From NCBI RefSeq assembly GCF_003119195.2, contig NZ_CP022253.1, positions 2,985,001 through 3,049,000 on the forward strand: a stretch of 64,000 nt of DNA. The letters run 5' to 3'. Source of the stretch: Azospirillum baldaniorum. GTDB taxonomy: Bacteria; Pseudomonadota; Alphaproteobacteria; Azospirillales; Azospirillaceae. The notes under the pieces were generated by a model. It did not search any database. It was not told the DNA's origin and saw only the letters and a list, made by a program, of their open reading frames with translations. This document shows positions 12,911-24,160 of the stretch, piece after piece. A program made the position numbers and the translations under genes. Positions within the stretch are counted from its first letter, which is position 1. Each line of letters begins with the position of its first letter.

Positions 12911-13486
12911 CGCAACCCCCTGGCGGTCCCGTTTTGCATTTTGCCTGTGCGGCGCGAGGCGGATTCGCATCGTGCGACGCATTCCCGGCGTACGGGCGGA
13001 CGCCGCTCGGTTTCGGTCCGCCCGTCGGCTCCGGTGACGCAAAGGACGTGCCGCGCCGGAGGTGGTCGTCCATCCTGGGCAGCCCGACCGAGGCAACCCG
13101 CCCGGGTTCACCATACGGGGTGGCGGAGCGGAGGCACGGCGGGGCGGGAAAGGTCCCGCGTTCCGCACCGCACCACGCCCTTCGGGGCACCCCCTCCACA
13201 CCGGCAATCGTCGCAAATGCCATAGGCCTGTGACGTTCCGGGGATTTCCGCCGGGCGGGCCGGTCCGGCGGCCGCATGACCGGGTTAGTACGGAATTCCG
13301 GCGGGGCAAAAGGGCCTTCATTCCCGTTGGCGAAGCGGGATGCCGGCGGTACCGCGCCGGTGTCGCCCGAAGACCGCGCTCTCGCCCGAAGGGGTCCTCC
13401 CTTGGGATTCACGCCATGGAAAGCATCGGCAGGACGGCCATCGGGCCGGAGGGACGCGGACCGGAGGCGGTGACGGGAGAAGGTTC
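12911..13486. other. Divergent intergenic region between hybrid kinase and glycosyltransferase genes
   Basis: This 576-base gap separates two divergent genes and must hold both promoters. A 9-base inverted repeat (12993-13001 with 13016-13024, 14-base loop, no T-run) is the only clear structure. Open frames here encode Arg/Pro/Gly-rich sequences without recognisable domains, and I do not support any as genes. Confidence 0.5.
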
Positions 13487-14602
13487 ATGCAGCACGCCGT
13501 TGCCGGGGCCCCGCGGTTGTCCGTGGTGGTTCCCTGCTACAACGAGGCCGAGGGGATCGGCGAATTGCACCGCCGGGTGTCCGCGGCCTGCCGCGCCGAG
13601 GTCGGGGAGAGCTATGAGCTGATCCTGGTGGATGACGGATCGCGCGACGGCACCTGGGGCCGCATCGCCACTCTGGTGCGCGACGATCCGGCGGTGACGG
13701 GGGTGCGGCTGTCGCGCAACCACGGCCACCAGCTCGCCCTGACCGCCGGACTGCACGTCTGCCGGGGCGAGCGCATCCTGATCATCGACGCCGATCTGCA
13801 GGACCCGCCGGAATTGCTGACGACGATGATGGCCCGGATGGACGCCGGGGCCGACGTGGTCTACGGCACGCGCATGGCCCGCGACGGCGAGACCTGGTTC
13901 AAGAAGGGCACGGCGGCGCTGTTCTACCGCCTGCTCGACCGGCTGGTCGACATCGAGATCCCCAAGGACACCGGCGACTTCCGCCTGATGAGCCGCCGCG
14001 CCCTGGAGGTGCTGAACGCCATGCCGGAGCAGCACCGCTTCATCCGCGGCATGGTGAGCTGGATCGGGCTGAAGCAGGAGCCGCTGCCCTACGACCGGCA
14101 GGCCCGCGCCGTCGGCGAGACCAAGTACCCGCTGGGCAAGATGATCCGCTTCGCGGTGGACGCCATCACCAGCTTCTCCATCAAGCCGCTGCGCGCCGCC
14201 TCCTACGTCGGCTTCTTCTTCGCGCTGTGCGCGCTGATGGCGCTGGGCTACGCGCTGGTGAGCTGGTCGCAGCACGCGACGGTTCCCGGCTGGACCAGCG
14301 TGATGGTCGTCTCGCTGGTGCTGGGCAGCACGCAGCTGCTGATCCTGGGCGTCCTGGGCGAGTATCTGGGACGGCTCTACATGGAGACCAAGCAGCGGCC
14401 GCTGTTCGTGGTGGACCGCATCGCCCGCCATCCGGACGCCATGGCCGCCCAGGTCGCTGCCCAAGCCGCCGCCCGGGCCGCGGCCGCCGAAGCCGGTGGG
14501 CAGGCCGTGCCGGACCCCGTCGTGGTGCATCTGGGAACCGGCATCGCCGCCGCCGCCGGAGCCTTCTCCCGCATCGAAGCCAAGAGCGGGGCCAACAGTT
14601 GA
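13487..14602 (+). CDS. GtrB-type family 2 glycosyltransferase (dolichol-phosphate mannosyltransferase-like)
   Basis: A 371-aa GT-A fold enzyme with RLSVVVPCYNEAEGI near the N-terminus, LVDDGSRDGT for nucleotide binding, and DADLQDPPE as the metal-binding acidic motif. Two C-terminal membrane helices (about 228-252 and 265-290) anchor it, as in GtrB/ArnC-like enzymes that load a sugar onto undecaprenyl phosphate. ATG 13487 is preceded by GGGAGAAGG. A Gln/Ala-rich tail of about 60 residues follows the last helix. Its stop codon overlaps the start of the GtrA-like gene, so the pair probably makes and flips a lipid-linked sugar for surface glycan modification. Confidence 0.92.
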   Translation: MQHAVAGAPRLSVVVPCYNEAEGIGELHRRVSAACRAEVGESYELILVDDGSRDGTWGRIATLVRDDPAVTGVRLSRNHGHQLALTAGLHVCRGERILIIDADLQDPPELLTTMMARMDAGADVVYGTRMARDGETWFKKGTAALFYRLLDRLVDIEIPKDTGDFRLMSRRALEVLNAMPEQHRFIRGMVSWIGLKQEPLPYDRQARAVGETKYPLGKMIRFAVDAITSFSIKPLRAASYVGFFFALCALMALGYALVSWSQHATVPGWTSVMVVSLVLGSTQLLILGVLGEYLGRLYMETKQRPLFVVDRIARHPDAMAAQVAAQAAARAAAAEAGGQAVPDPVVVHLGTGIAAAAGAFSRIEAKSGANS

Positions 14603-15024
14603 GCGGCACGGAAGGCCGGAGACGGGCCGTTCCCTGGACGGCCATCCGCTTCGCTCTGGTCGGCCTGCTGAACACCGGGGTGGATTTCGCGCTGTTCCTG
14701 GCGCTGGCGTCGCTGGCCGGCGCACCCGTTCTGGCCGCCAACGCCGTGGGCTACGGCGCCGGCGTGCTGTGCAGCTTCCTGCTGAACCGCAGTTGGACCT
14801 TCCGCCTGCGCCGCGACGCGGCGCCCATAGCCCGCCGCCTGCCGCTGTTCCTCGCCTTCAACCTCGTCGGGCTTGCGCTGTCCACGCTGGTGGTCGGTCT
14901 GCTGATCCCCACCGTTCCGCCCCTGGTCGCCAAGATCGCAGCGACCGCCGTCACCTTCGCCTGGAACTACTGGTCCAGCCGGCGCTTCGTCTTCGCCGCT
15001 CCGGCCGCCAATCCCCTCGTCTGA
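14599..15024 (+). CDS. GtrA-like membrane protein (lipid-linked sugar flippase)
   Basis: A 141-aa protein with four membrane helices and the GtrA family pattern: FALVGLLNTGVDFALF in helix 1, an FLLNRSWTF motif after helix 2, and AWNYWSSRRFVF at the end. Start TTG at 14599 overlaps the TGA of the glycosyltransferase gene in a TTGA arrangement, indicating translational coupling; no ATG lies between the overlap and the first helix. GtrA proteins are proposed to translocate undecaprenyl-phosphate-linked sugars across the inner membrane. Confidence 0.88.
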   Translation: MSGTEGRRRAVPWTAIRFALVGLLNTGVDFALFLALASLAGAPVLAANAVGYGAGVLCSFLLNRSWTFRLRRDAAPIARRLPLFLAFNLVGLALSTLVVGLLIPTVPPLVAKIAATAVTFAWNYWSSRRFVFAAPAANPLV

Positions 15025-15212
15025 GTCCGCGGCCCGAGCGGCCCCGCCGGAGGGCGGGGTCGCTTTGCCGCAACGGCGAACCTTGACCGCCGGGCGGCCT
15101 ACCCCAATCTATGACGGAGCGGCGCCGATCCTCCCCTTTCGGGCCGCCAGCCAGCCGGGCGCCGGAAACGGGCCCAATGTGCAACTCGCTCGCCTCTCGA
15201 GGAGGATGCGCC

Positions 15213-15692
15213 GTGACGACACGTCTTTCGCTCTTCAACAGTCCGCTGCTCCTGGGCTTCGACCAGTTCGAGCGCACGCTGGACCGCATCGCCAAGAATT
15301 CCGCGGAAGGCTATCCGCCCTACAACATCGAACAGATCGGGGACGAGGGCCTGCGCATCACGCTGGCCGTGGCCGGCTTCACCTCCGAGGACCTGTCGGT
15401 CCAGATCGAGGACAACCAGCTCGTCATCCGCGGCCGCCAGACCGACGACCGCTCGCGCATCTACCTGCACCGCGGCATCGCCGCCCGGCAGTTCCAGCGC
15501 AGCTTCGTTCTGGCGGAGGGGATCGAGGTGGTCGGCGCCTCGCTCGACAACGGCCTGCTCAACATCGACCTCAAGCGGCCCCTGCCGGAACCGAAGGTCC
15601 GCACCATCAAGATCGAGCAGCCCGCCCAGGCCGCCAGCGGCACCGCCGGACCGCAGACCATCGACGTCGCCCCCGACCGCGGCGACGCCTGA
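15213..15692 (+). CDS. Hsp20 family small heat-shock chaperone (IbpA-like)
   Basis: A 159-aa alpha-crystallin family protein. The start is GTG 15213, supported by a strong GAGGAGGA 8 bases upstream and by the IbpA-type opening TTRLSLFNSPLLLGFDQFER. The alpha-crystallin domain (about residues 35-130) contains YPPYNIEQ, the LAVAGF strand and LDNGLLNIDL. The C-terminal anchoring motif is not a clear IxI/V. It should bind unfolding proteins in the cytoplasm. A DUF1150 gene follows 76 bases downstream, a common alphaproteobacterial pairing that suggests shared heat-shock control. No clear ROSE-type thermometer was identified in the short leader. Confidence 0.93.
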   Translation: MTTRLSLFNSPLLLGFDQFERTLDRIAKNSAEGYPPYNIEQIGDEGLRITLAVAGFTSEDLSVQIEDNQLVIRGRQTDDRSRIYLHRGIAARQFQRSFVLAEGIEVVGASLDNGLLNIDLKRPLPEPKVRTIKIEQPAQAASGTAGPQTIDVAPDRGDA

Positions 15693-15768
15693 CCGGTCTT
15701 CGCGCTAAAACCAGCGCGATTGCCCGCCGCTCACACCTCCTCGACCGTTTCGTCCAAAGGACTGCGTC

Positions 15769-16002
15769 ATGAACAGCTTCGACACCGACAAGGCCGCGGC
15801 CTTCCTGCGCCAACTGTCGCCCCAGGACTTCGCCACCTTCGGGCTGGACCATGTGGCCTATGTCCGGCCGGTGACCGTCGACGACGCCCCGGCCTTCTCC
15901 GTCCACGCCGCCGACGGCACGCCGCTGACGGTGCTGGCCGAGCGCGACGTGGCCTTCGCCACCGTCCGCCAGAACGACATGGAACCGCTGAGCGTCCATT
16001 GA
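15769..16002 (+). CDS. DUF1150 family protein
   Basis: A 77-aa protein with the DUF1150 pattern: FATFGLDHVAYVRPV in the first half and HAADGTPLTVLAERDVAFATVRQNDMEPLSVH at the end (DG, AFA, and ND..PLSVH are the conserved points). The family is restricted mostly to alphaproteobacteria and commonly lies beside Hsp20 genes, as here; its function is not known. A strong terminator follows. Confidence 0.88.
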   Translation: MNSFDTDKAAAFLRQLSPQDFATFGLDHVAYVRPVTVDDAPAFSVHAADGTPLTVLAERDVAFATVRQNDMEPLSVH

Positions 16003-16063
16003 CGCCCGGGGCGTCCTGCTGACGACGCCCGGAGGTTTCGCCGAAACCTCCCCGGAGGTTGCG

Positions 16064-16096
16064 AAAGGGCCGGTCCGCCGCGGACCGGCCCTTTTC
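16064..16096 (+). terminator. Rho-independent terminator after the hsp20-DUF1150 unit
   Basis: A perfect 13-base stem (16065-16077 with 16081-16093) with a 3-base loop runs into TTTT. A smaller hairpin, GGAGGTTT with AAACCTCC, lies just before it. Confidence 0.82.
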
Positions 16097-16231
16097 GTTT
16101 CTGTACGTCCGGTGCTATGACATTGCTCCGGGACGCCCCCTTCAACCCTTGCCTGCCCCCCTCAACCCGCTATCCTTGTGGGGGACCGCGAAAGTGGCCA
16201 AGCGGGCGGATGGGCGCCGGCTTGCGGGGAG

Positions 16232-17335
16232 ATGGCATTGAGCGACGGGGCAGACACCAGCGAGGCTGTGGCCGAGAGTGCGGGGGACAAATCGGCACGT
16301 CCCCAGGGCGGAGGCCGGCGCAGGCAGTGGGAGGACGAGGCCCGCGACGCGCTGCACATCATGCCGCTGTCGGCCATCCCGCTGGAAACGCCGGGTCTTC
16401 AGCACGCCCGGCTGATCAAGAACGTGCGGTTGCAGACCGTCGTCGAGATGTTCCACGACGTCCAGACCGGCAGCGGGCAGGTCTCGCCCCGCCACCTCAC
16501 CGCCTATTTCGAATCCTACAAGGAGGAGGTGGAGCGCGACCTCGTCAAGATCGAGAAGATCGCCGCCGCCTCCAGCTTCGACGTCTACACCTCCCGCATC
16601 GAACTGCGCCGGATGAACATCGACGTCAACAGCATCGAGTCGCTGACCCTGTCCGACCGCAAGAAGGAGGAGCTGACAAACTACATGCGCGTCTTCACGC
16701 GCCCGTTGGTCGAGTATGTCTACGGGTCCGAGGACATGCAGGTCCAGGACGTGAAGGACATCATCGGCATGTTCTCCAACCCCAACCGGGACGAGGCGCT
16801 GCGCAACCTGCGCATGATGGCCGACCGGCTGGACATCGAGCTGGGGGAGATCCCGCAGTTCCTCGAGGAGTACGGTGACATCTTCCTGTCGCTGGCCTAT
16901 TTCAAGAAATGCCTGGACGACATCGTCCCGGAGATCCAGCGTTTCCTGTCCTGGATGGCCGAGATCCGCAGCTCCACCGAGGTCAAGCGCGACGCCCGGC
17001 AAATGCGCATGCTCGATGAGATCAGCCGCGACCTGACCGACATCTCGACCTCGATCACCGGACGGTTCGAGAGCTTCGACAACCGGTCCAAGGACTTCTG
17101 GCGCGACATCAACGCCGAGACCTTCCATTCCATCCGCGAGCTGATCGCCTCCCACCACGTCACCATCGGCGGCGTGCTGTGCGGTCTGGCGGTGAAGATG
17201 GACCTGTGGAAGGCCCGCTTCGCCCGTGGCGGCGGCGGCCCGAACCGGCGCATGGAGTTCGTGAAGTCGGAAATCCTGCCCGGCCTGTCCCACATCAAGT
17301 CGCTGGAACAGTCCGCCCGCTCCGCCAGCGCGTGA
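16232..17335 (+). CDS. Conserved all-helical protein of unknown function
   Basis: I do not recognise a family for this 367-aa protein. It has a short disordered N-terminus, then long amphipathic helices with many charged residues (EEVERDLVKIEKIAAASSFD, LSDRKKEELTNYMRVFTRPL). There is no signal peptide, no membrane helix and no obvious catalytic motif. It looks cytoplasmic, perhaps a scaffold or regulator. It is preceded by a terminator and followed by a convergent gene, so it is probably its own unit. The start is uncertain: ATG 16232 sits directly after GGGGAG, very close spacing; GTG 16178 is an in-frame alternative. Confidence 0.7.
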   Translation: MALSDGADTSEAVAESAGDKSARPQGGGRRRQWEDEARDALHIMPLSAIPLETPGLQHARLIKNVRLQTVVEMFHDVQTGSGQVSPRHLTAYFESYKEEVERDLVKIEKIAAASSFDVYTSRIELRRMNIDVNSIESLTLSDRKKEELTNYMRVFTRPLVEYVYGSEDMQVQDVKDIIGMFSNPNRDEALRNLRMMADRLDIELGEIPQFLEEYGDIFLSLAYFKKCLDDIVPEIQRFLSWMAEIRSSTEVKRDARQMRMLDEISRDLTDISTSITGRFESFDNRSKDFWRDINAETFHSIRELIASHHVTIGGVLCGLAVKMDLWKARFARGGGGPNRRMEFVKSEILPGLSHIKSLEQSARSASA

Positions 17336-17377
17336 GGAGCCTTCCACGGCGCGGCTCCGGTCGCCTGGAGGGGCGGC

Positions 17378-17821
17378 TCACTCCGTCAGCGGCACCTTGG
17401 TGGTCACCGTCCCCCCGTCCGGCACCTCCAGGACGAAGGCGTCGAAGGCCGGCGGGCCGAAGGCGCTGCCCGTCGCCCCGCCGCTGAAGCCGTAGGGCTC
17501 GCGCGGCATGCCCAGCAGGTTGGTGGTGAGCACCGAGTCGCCGTTCCGATCCTGGAACACCGCGACTCCGTAGCGCCCCGCCGGCAGCCCGGCGAAAACC
17601 GCCGTCACCTCCGTCCCCGACGCCTCCAGGATTTGCCCGGCGAAACGCCGCTCCGCCTTGTAGGCATCGGCGCCGTCATACAGCGCGACCCACAGCTTGC
17701 CCTGTTGGGGCTTGACGTCGGCGATGGTTGCGCGAAGCTCCCCCGCGCTGAGTCCCGCCGCGGCGAGGGTCAGCGTCATCGCGCCGACCAACCCCAATCC
17801 GACCCGACATGCGGCTGCCAT
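17378..17821 (-). CDS. Exported DUF2141 protein
   Basis: A 147-aa protein with a signal peptide (hydrophobic VGLGLVGAMTLTLAAAGLSAG, about residues 7-27) and a mature beta-sandwich DUF2141 domain. Family features are GKLWVALYDG, the FAGLPAGRYGVAVFQDRNGD core and the EPYGFSGGA loop. It should be periplasmic; the family function is unknown. ATG 17821 is preceded by GGAAAGGGACAGGAA, so the longer frame to 18193, which overlaps the divergent LytTR gene, is not needed. Convergent with the helical protein and divergent from the LytTR gene. Confidence 0.85.
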   Translation of the reverse strand: MAAACRVGLGLVGAMTLTLAAAGLSAGELRATIADVKPQQGKLWVALYDGADAYKAERRFAGQILEASGTEVTAVFAGLPAGRYGVAVFQDRNGDSVLTTNLLGMPREPYGFSGGATGSAFGPPAFDAFVLEVPDGGTVTTKVPLTE

Positions 17822-17965
17822 TTCCTGTCCCTTTCCTTCGCCGTGGGCGATCCGTCGCCTTTCCGACCCGGTCCCTTCCATGCCGGAAGGAGCGGGCGGC
17901 GGGCCACCGCCGCTGCGGGACCGGCTGGGCGCGGCTTCGCGAAACGCCGGAACCGGCGGTTCACG

Positions 17966-18820
17966 ATGCGTGAAACGACGGGTCCCGCGCCGGGGCAGCC
18001 CCGCACGCCCTACCGCCGCCGGCTGCTGGGCCGGCGCCTGCCGGTGCTGCTGGCCGCCGCGCTGGTGCTGACCCTGCTGGGTCCGTTCGGCACCTTCGCG
18101 GATCTGACGCTGGCGCAGCGGCTGGCTTACTGGTGCGGGCTGATCGGGCTGGGCGGTCTCGCCTTCGAGCTTCTGACCCTGGCCGCCGGCCATCGGTTGC
18201 GGGAGCGGGCGGGGGCGTGGCGCGCCACGCTGGCCGGGGTGGTCCTGGCGGTGGCGGCGCTGATGACGCTGACCGTGGCGCTGCTTGAAAGGACATTGCG
18301 CGGGATGGATTTCCTGCGCCCGCTGGGGTTGGCGGAGCTGTTCGTCTACGTCGTCCTCGTCACCCTGCTGGTGTCCGCCATTCCGGTCTGGCTGGAGCTG
18401 CGCGACCGCGGGCTTCTCGCCGGCCCCACGCCGCCGCCATCCCCGTTCGTCCCGGACAACGCGCCGGCATCATCCCCGGCGGAGCGGCCGGAGGCCGCCT
18501 TCCTCGCCCGCCTGCCCGCGCGGCTCGGCCGGGACCTGCTGGCACTGGAGATGGAGGACCATTACGTCCGCGCCCACACGGCGGAGGGCAGCGACCTGAT
18601 CCTGATGCGGCTGCGCGACGCCATTGCGGAGTTGGCCGGGCTGGACGGGATGCAGGTCCACCGCTCCCACTGGGTCGCCGCCGCGGCCGTCGCCGGGGTG
18701 GAGCGCAAGCCGGACGGCAAGCTGGTGCTGGTTCTGCGCAACGGCCGTCGCGTGCCGGTCAGCCGCAGTTACGCGGCGGCGGTTCGCGAGGCGGGCTGGG
18801 CGGAGAAGACGGGGCCGTAA
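17966..18820 (+). CDS. Membrane-anchored LytTR DNA-binding regulator
   Basis: A 284-aa protein with four predicted membrane helices in residues about 25-155 and a cytoplasmic LytTR domain at the C-terminus (about 180-280). LytTR hallmarks are ALEMEDHYVRAHT, the RLRDAIAEL helix, MQVHRSHWV and GRRVPVSRSYAAAVR. There is no receiver domain, so it would act as a one-component membrane regulator. A Pro/Ala-rich linker joins the two parts. Start ATG 17966 is the first plausible codon before helix 1; its ribosome site is weak. Targets are not evident; the divergent DUF2141 gene and the downstream acyltransferase are candidates. Confidence 0.85.
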   Translation: MRETTGPAPGQPRTPYRRRLLGRRLPVLLAAALVLTLLGPFGTFADLTLAQRLAYWCGLIGLGGLAFELLTLAAGHRLRERAGAWRATLAGVVLAVAALMTLTVALLERTLRGMDFLRPLGLAELFVYVVLVTLLVSAIPVWLELRDRGLLAGPTPPPSPFVPDNAPASSPAERPEAAFLARLPARLGRDLLALEMEDHYVRAHTAEGSDLILMRLRDAIAELAGLDGMQVHRSHWVAAAAVAGVERKPDGKLVLVLRNGRRVPVSRSYAAAVREAGWAEKTGP

Positions 18821-19262
18821 CCAGCGCCCCCACAACACACAAAGACACTGTGAAAACCCGAACAGACGCGGACACCCCACGCAATAACGGGTGCTTTCTC
18901 TATCACCATTGGGCGGTCATTACCGTTGAATTCTTGTTAGGTCATTCAAAGTGCCGACACCCTAAGGCTTTCATTCAATAATTCACTTCAACATGCCGCC
19001 ACGATGCCATACCATCGAAAACACAGGCATTTTCCCATCAAGGGCATCGAAAACAATAAGGCAATCCAGACGACAAGAACGCCAAACTTACGCCTACACC
19101 GTGAAGTCTTTCTGACATTCTTGAATTGCCAGGGAGCGATCACACCGCCTCCTCTCGCGCAGCCGGACACCCCCATACTCCCTCGTCGTTCGCCTCCCGC
19201 CGCAGAACCGGGTTCGGGACCGCCGACCCGCGCCTCCGTTCCACCCAAACCTTGCGGGTCCC
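18821..19262. other. AT-richer intergenic region upstream of the acyltransferase
   Basis: These 442 bases have noticeably lower GC than their surroundings between about 18900 and 19140. No protein family, tRNA or hairpin terminator is recognisable. It probably carries the acyltransferase promoter and a long leader. Confidence 0.5.
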
Positions 19263-21161
19263 ATGACGTACCGCCCCGACATCGACGGCCTTCGCGCGGT
19301 ATCGATCCTTTCGGTTCTGCTGTTCCACGCGAAGTTTCCCCTGTTCAGCGGCGGATACGTCGGCGTCGATGTGTTCTTCGTGATTTCCGGCTACCTCATC
19401 GGCTCGATCGTTCTGAACGACGCGCAGCGCGGCACCTTCTCCCTCGCCGACTTCTATGTCCGCCGCATCCGCCGAATCCTTCCCGCCCTGTTCGCGGCGC
19501 TGGCGGTCACCGCGGCGCTCGCCCTGTTTTTGCTGTCGCCCCAGGAGTTGAAGAGCTTTTCCCAGAACCTTGCGGCGACCACGCTGTTCTCGTCCAACAT
19601 CGTCTATTATCTGAAGTCCGGTTACTTCGAGAACGCGGCGGAGATGAACCCGCTTCTCCACACCTGGTCGCTGGGGGTGGAGCAGCAATTCTACATCGTC
19701 TTTCCCCTTGCCGTGCTGGCCCTGCTCCCGTACGGGCGTTCGGTTTGGGTCGCCGTTCTGCTGGCGGCGGCGACGGCGTCCTTCGCCTTGGGCGTGTTCC
19801 TTGTCCGGGATCATCCGGTGGCGGCCTTCTACCTGCTGCCGCCCCGGCTGTGGGAACTGGTGCTGGGCGCCCTTCTCGCCTTGGGCGCCGTTCCGGACAG
19901 CCGCAGCCGCGCGGTGCGGGAACTGGCCTGCGCGGTCGGCGCCGCCCTGATCCTCGTCAGCGTGTTCGCCCTATCCGAGGCCACGGCCTTTCCGGGCTAC
20001 GCCGCGCTGCTGCCCTGCCTGGGCGCGGCGCTGGTGATCCACGCGGGGCGGAGCGGTCCGACGGCGGTCGGGAGGGTGCTGACGCTGCGCCCCATGGTCT
20101 TCATCGGCCTGATCTCCTACTCCATGTACATCTGGCATTGGCCGCTGATGGTCTTCGCGCGATTCTACAAAGGGCGGGACCTGACCACCAAGGAAACGCT
20201 GATCCTTCTCGCGGTCATCGCCGCGGTGTCCGTGCTGTCCTGGCGGCTGATCGAAATCCCCTTCCGCAAACCCAGGGCGGCGTCGGACCGCCGGCCGTCC
20301 AAGGTCTTCGCGCGGACCGGCTGGGCCATGGCGGGGCTGGCGGGGGTCGGGCTGCTCGGCCATCTGTCCAACGGACTGCCGCAGCGCTTCACCGACTACG
20401 CGCCGCAGGACATCTCCGGGCGGGAACTCTACAAGGAACACACCTGCTTCCTCGAAACCGACCAGCCGCCGGAGGCATGGCCGGGCTTGGAGAGTTGCCG
20501 GATCGGTTCGCCGAAGGCGGACGCGCCCACCGCCCTGCTCTGGGGGGATTCCTTCGCGGCCCATTACGTGCCGGGGCTTCAGAACGTCGCCGACACCCTG
20601 CCCTTCAACATCGTCCAGTACACGGCGTCCGGCTGCCCGCCCATCAAGGATCTGTCCGTCAACGCCCGCCCGAACTGCCAGGAGTTCAACCGCCGCGTCG
20701 ATGAACTCATCGACCGCAACGGCATCCGCATCGTCATCATGGCGGCGCGGTGGGAATGGTACATGGACACGAACGCCCTCGATCTCCGCCGCCTGCACGA
20801 GACCGTGGACACGCTGCTGAACCGGGGCATCCGCATCGTGGTGCTGGGGCAGAGCCCGGTGTTCCGCTTCCGCAACCCCTACGACCACACCTATTTCATG
20901 AAGTCGGAGCGGGCCTACTCGATCACCGGCCAAGCCGCCGACCAGCCGGTCATCACCGCCACGCGGGGCGCGCGGTTCGTCGACACCTCCGACTATTTCT
21001 GCGACCCCGACCCTTGCAAAGACCTTCCGCTCTGCCGGATCAGGGACGACCAAGGCTTCTATTTCCTGGACCAGGGCCATTTCTCGGCCCATGGGAGCAC
21101 CCTGCTCGTGCAGAGCATCCAAGAGGTTCTCCGCGCCCCCGACCCGTTCTATGGAGAATGA
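19263..21161 (+). CDS. OafA/YrhL-type membrane acyltransferase with C-terminal SGNH domain
   Basis: A 632-aa surface-glycan O-acyltransferase. Residues about 1-340 form the AT3 integral membrane part, with the typical opening YRPDIDGLRAVSILSVLLFH, GVDVFFVISGYLI, and WSLGVEQQFY. Residues about 390-632 form the periplasmic SGNH esterase-like domain: the GDS block (Ser near 430) and the catalytic D-x-x-H in DQGHFSAHG near 603. Such fused enzymes move acetyl groups from the cytoplasm to O-antigen or other polysaccharides. The upstream leader is AT-richer than its neighbours. No good ribosome site precedes the ATG. Confidence 0.93.
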   Translation: MTYRPDIDGLRAVSILSVLLFHAKFPLFSGGYVGVDVFFVISGYLIGSIVLNDAQRGTFSLADFYVRRIRRILPALFAALAVTAALALFLLSPQELKSFSQNLAATTLFSSNIVYYLKSGYFENAAEMNPLLHTWSLGVEQQFYIVFPLAVLALLPYGRSVWVAVLLAAATASFALGVFLVRDHPVAAFYLLPPRLWELVLGALLALGAVPDSRSRAVRELACAVGAALILVSVFALSEATAFPGYAALLPCLGAALVIHAGRSGPTAVGRVLTLRPMVFIGLISYSMYIWHWPLMVFARFYKGRDLTTKETLILLAVIAAVSVLSWRLIEIPFRKPRAASDRRPSKVFARTGWAMAGLAGVGLLGHLSNGLPQRFTDYAPQDISGRELYKEHTCFLETDQPPEAWPGLESCRIGSPKADAPTALLWGDSFAAHYVPGLQNVADTLPFNIVQYTASGCPPIKDLSVNARPNCQEFNRRVDELIDRNGIRIVIMAARWEWYMDTNALDLRRLHETVDTLLNRGIRIVVLGQSPVFRFRNPYDHTYFMKSERAYSITGQAADQPVITATRGARFVDTSDYFCDPDPCKDLPLCRIRDDQGFYFLDQGHFSAHGSTLLVQSIQEVLRAPDPFYGE

Positions 21162-21221
21162 GGCCTGACCGGGACGCCGCGCAGCGGGAGGGCGGTGCCG
21201 CCCCCGCTGCGCCGGCTTCCG

Positions 21222-23912
<2,691 letters not shown>

Positions 23913-24160
23913 GGTACCCCTCCTTCGCGTTATTGGCGGACCGGCCGGGCGGTGGCCGTGGTTTCCGCATGTCTCAACCGCCTGATTTAGTGCCGGTCCC
24001 GCCCCCCTTCAAACGGCGCCGTGCAAAGGGCAGGCAAGCGGAAGCGTGGGGGCTGCGCTCTCTTCGTGCGAAACGGGGCCGGTCCGTACTAGAATCCCGC
24101 GCAATGAGAACCACGCGGACGGGCGCAACGGCCCGGCGCGCGACGGGTGGAGGAAACGGA

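Noticed and set aside
12993..13024. 9-base inverted repeat as a terminator
   Set aside because: The loop is 14 bases and no T-run follows on either strand, and both flanking genes diverge from it.
12934..13233. 99-codon frame between the hybrid kinase and glycosyltransferase genes
   Set aside because: No ribosome site, no domain, biased composition; more likely promoter DNA.
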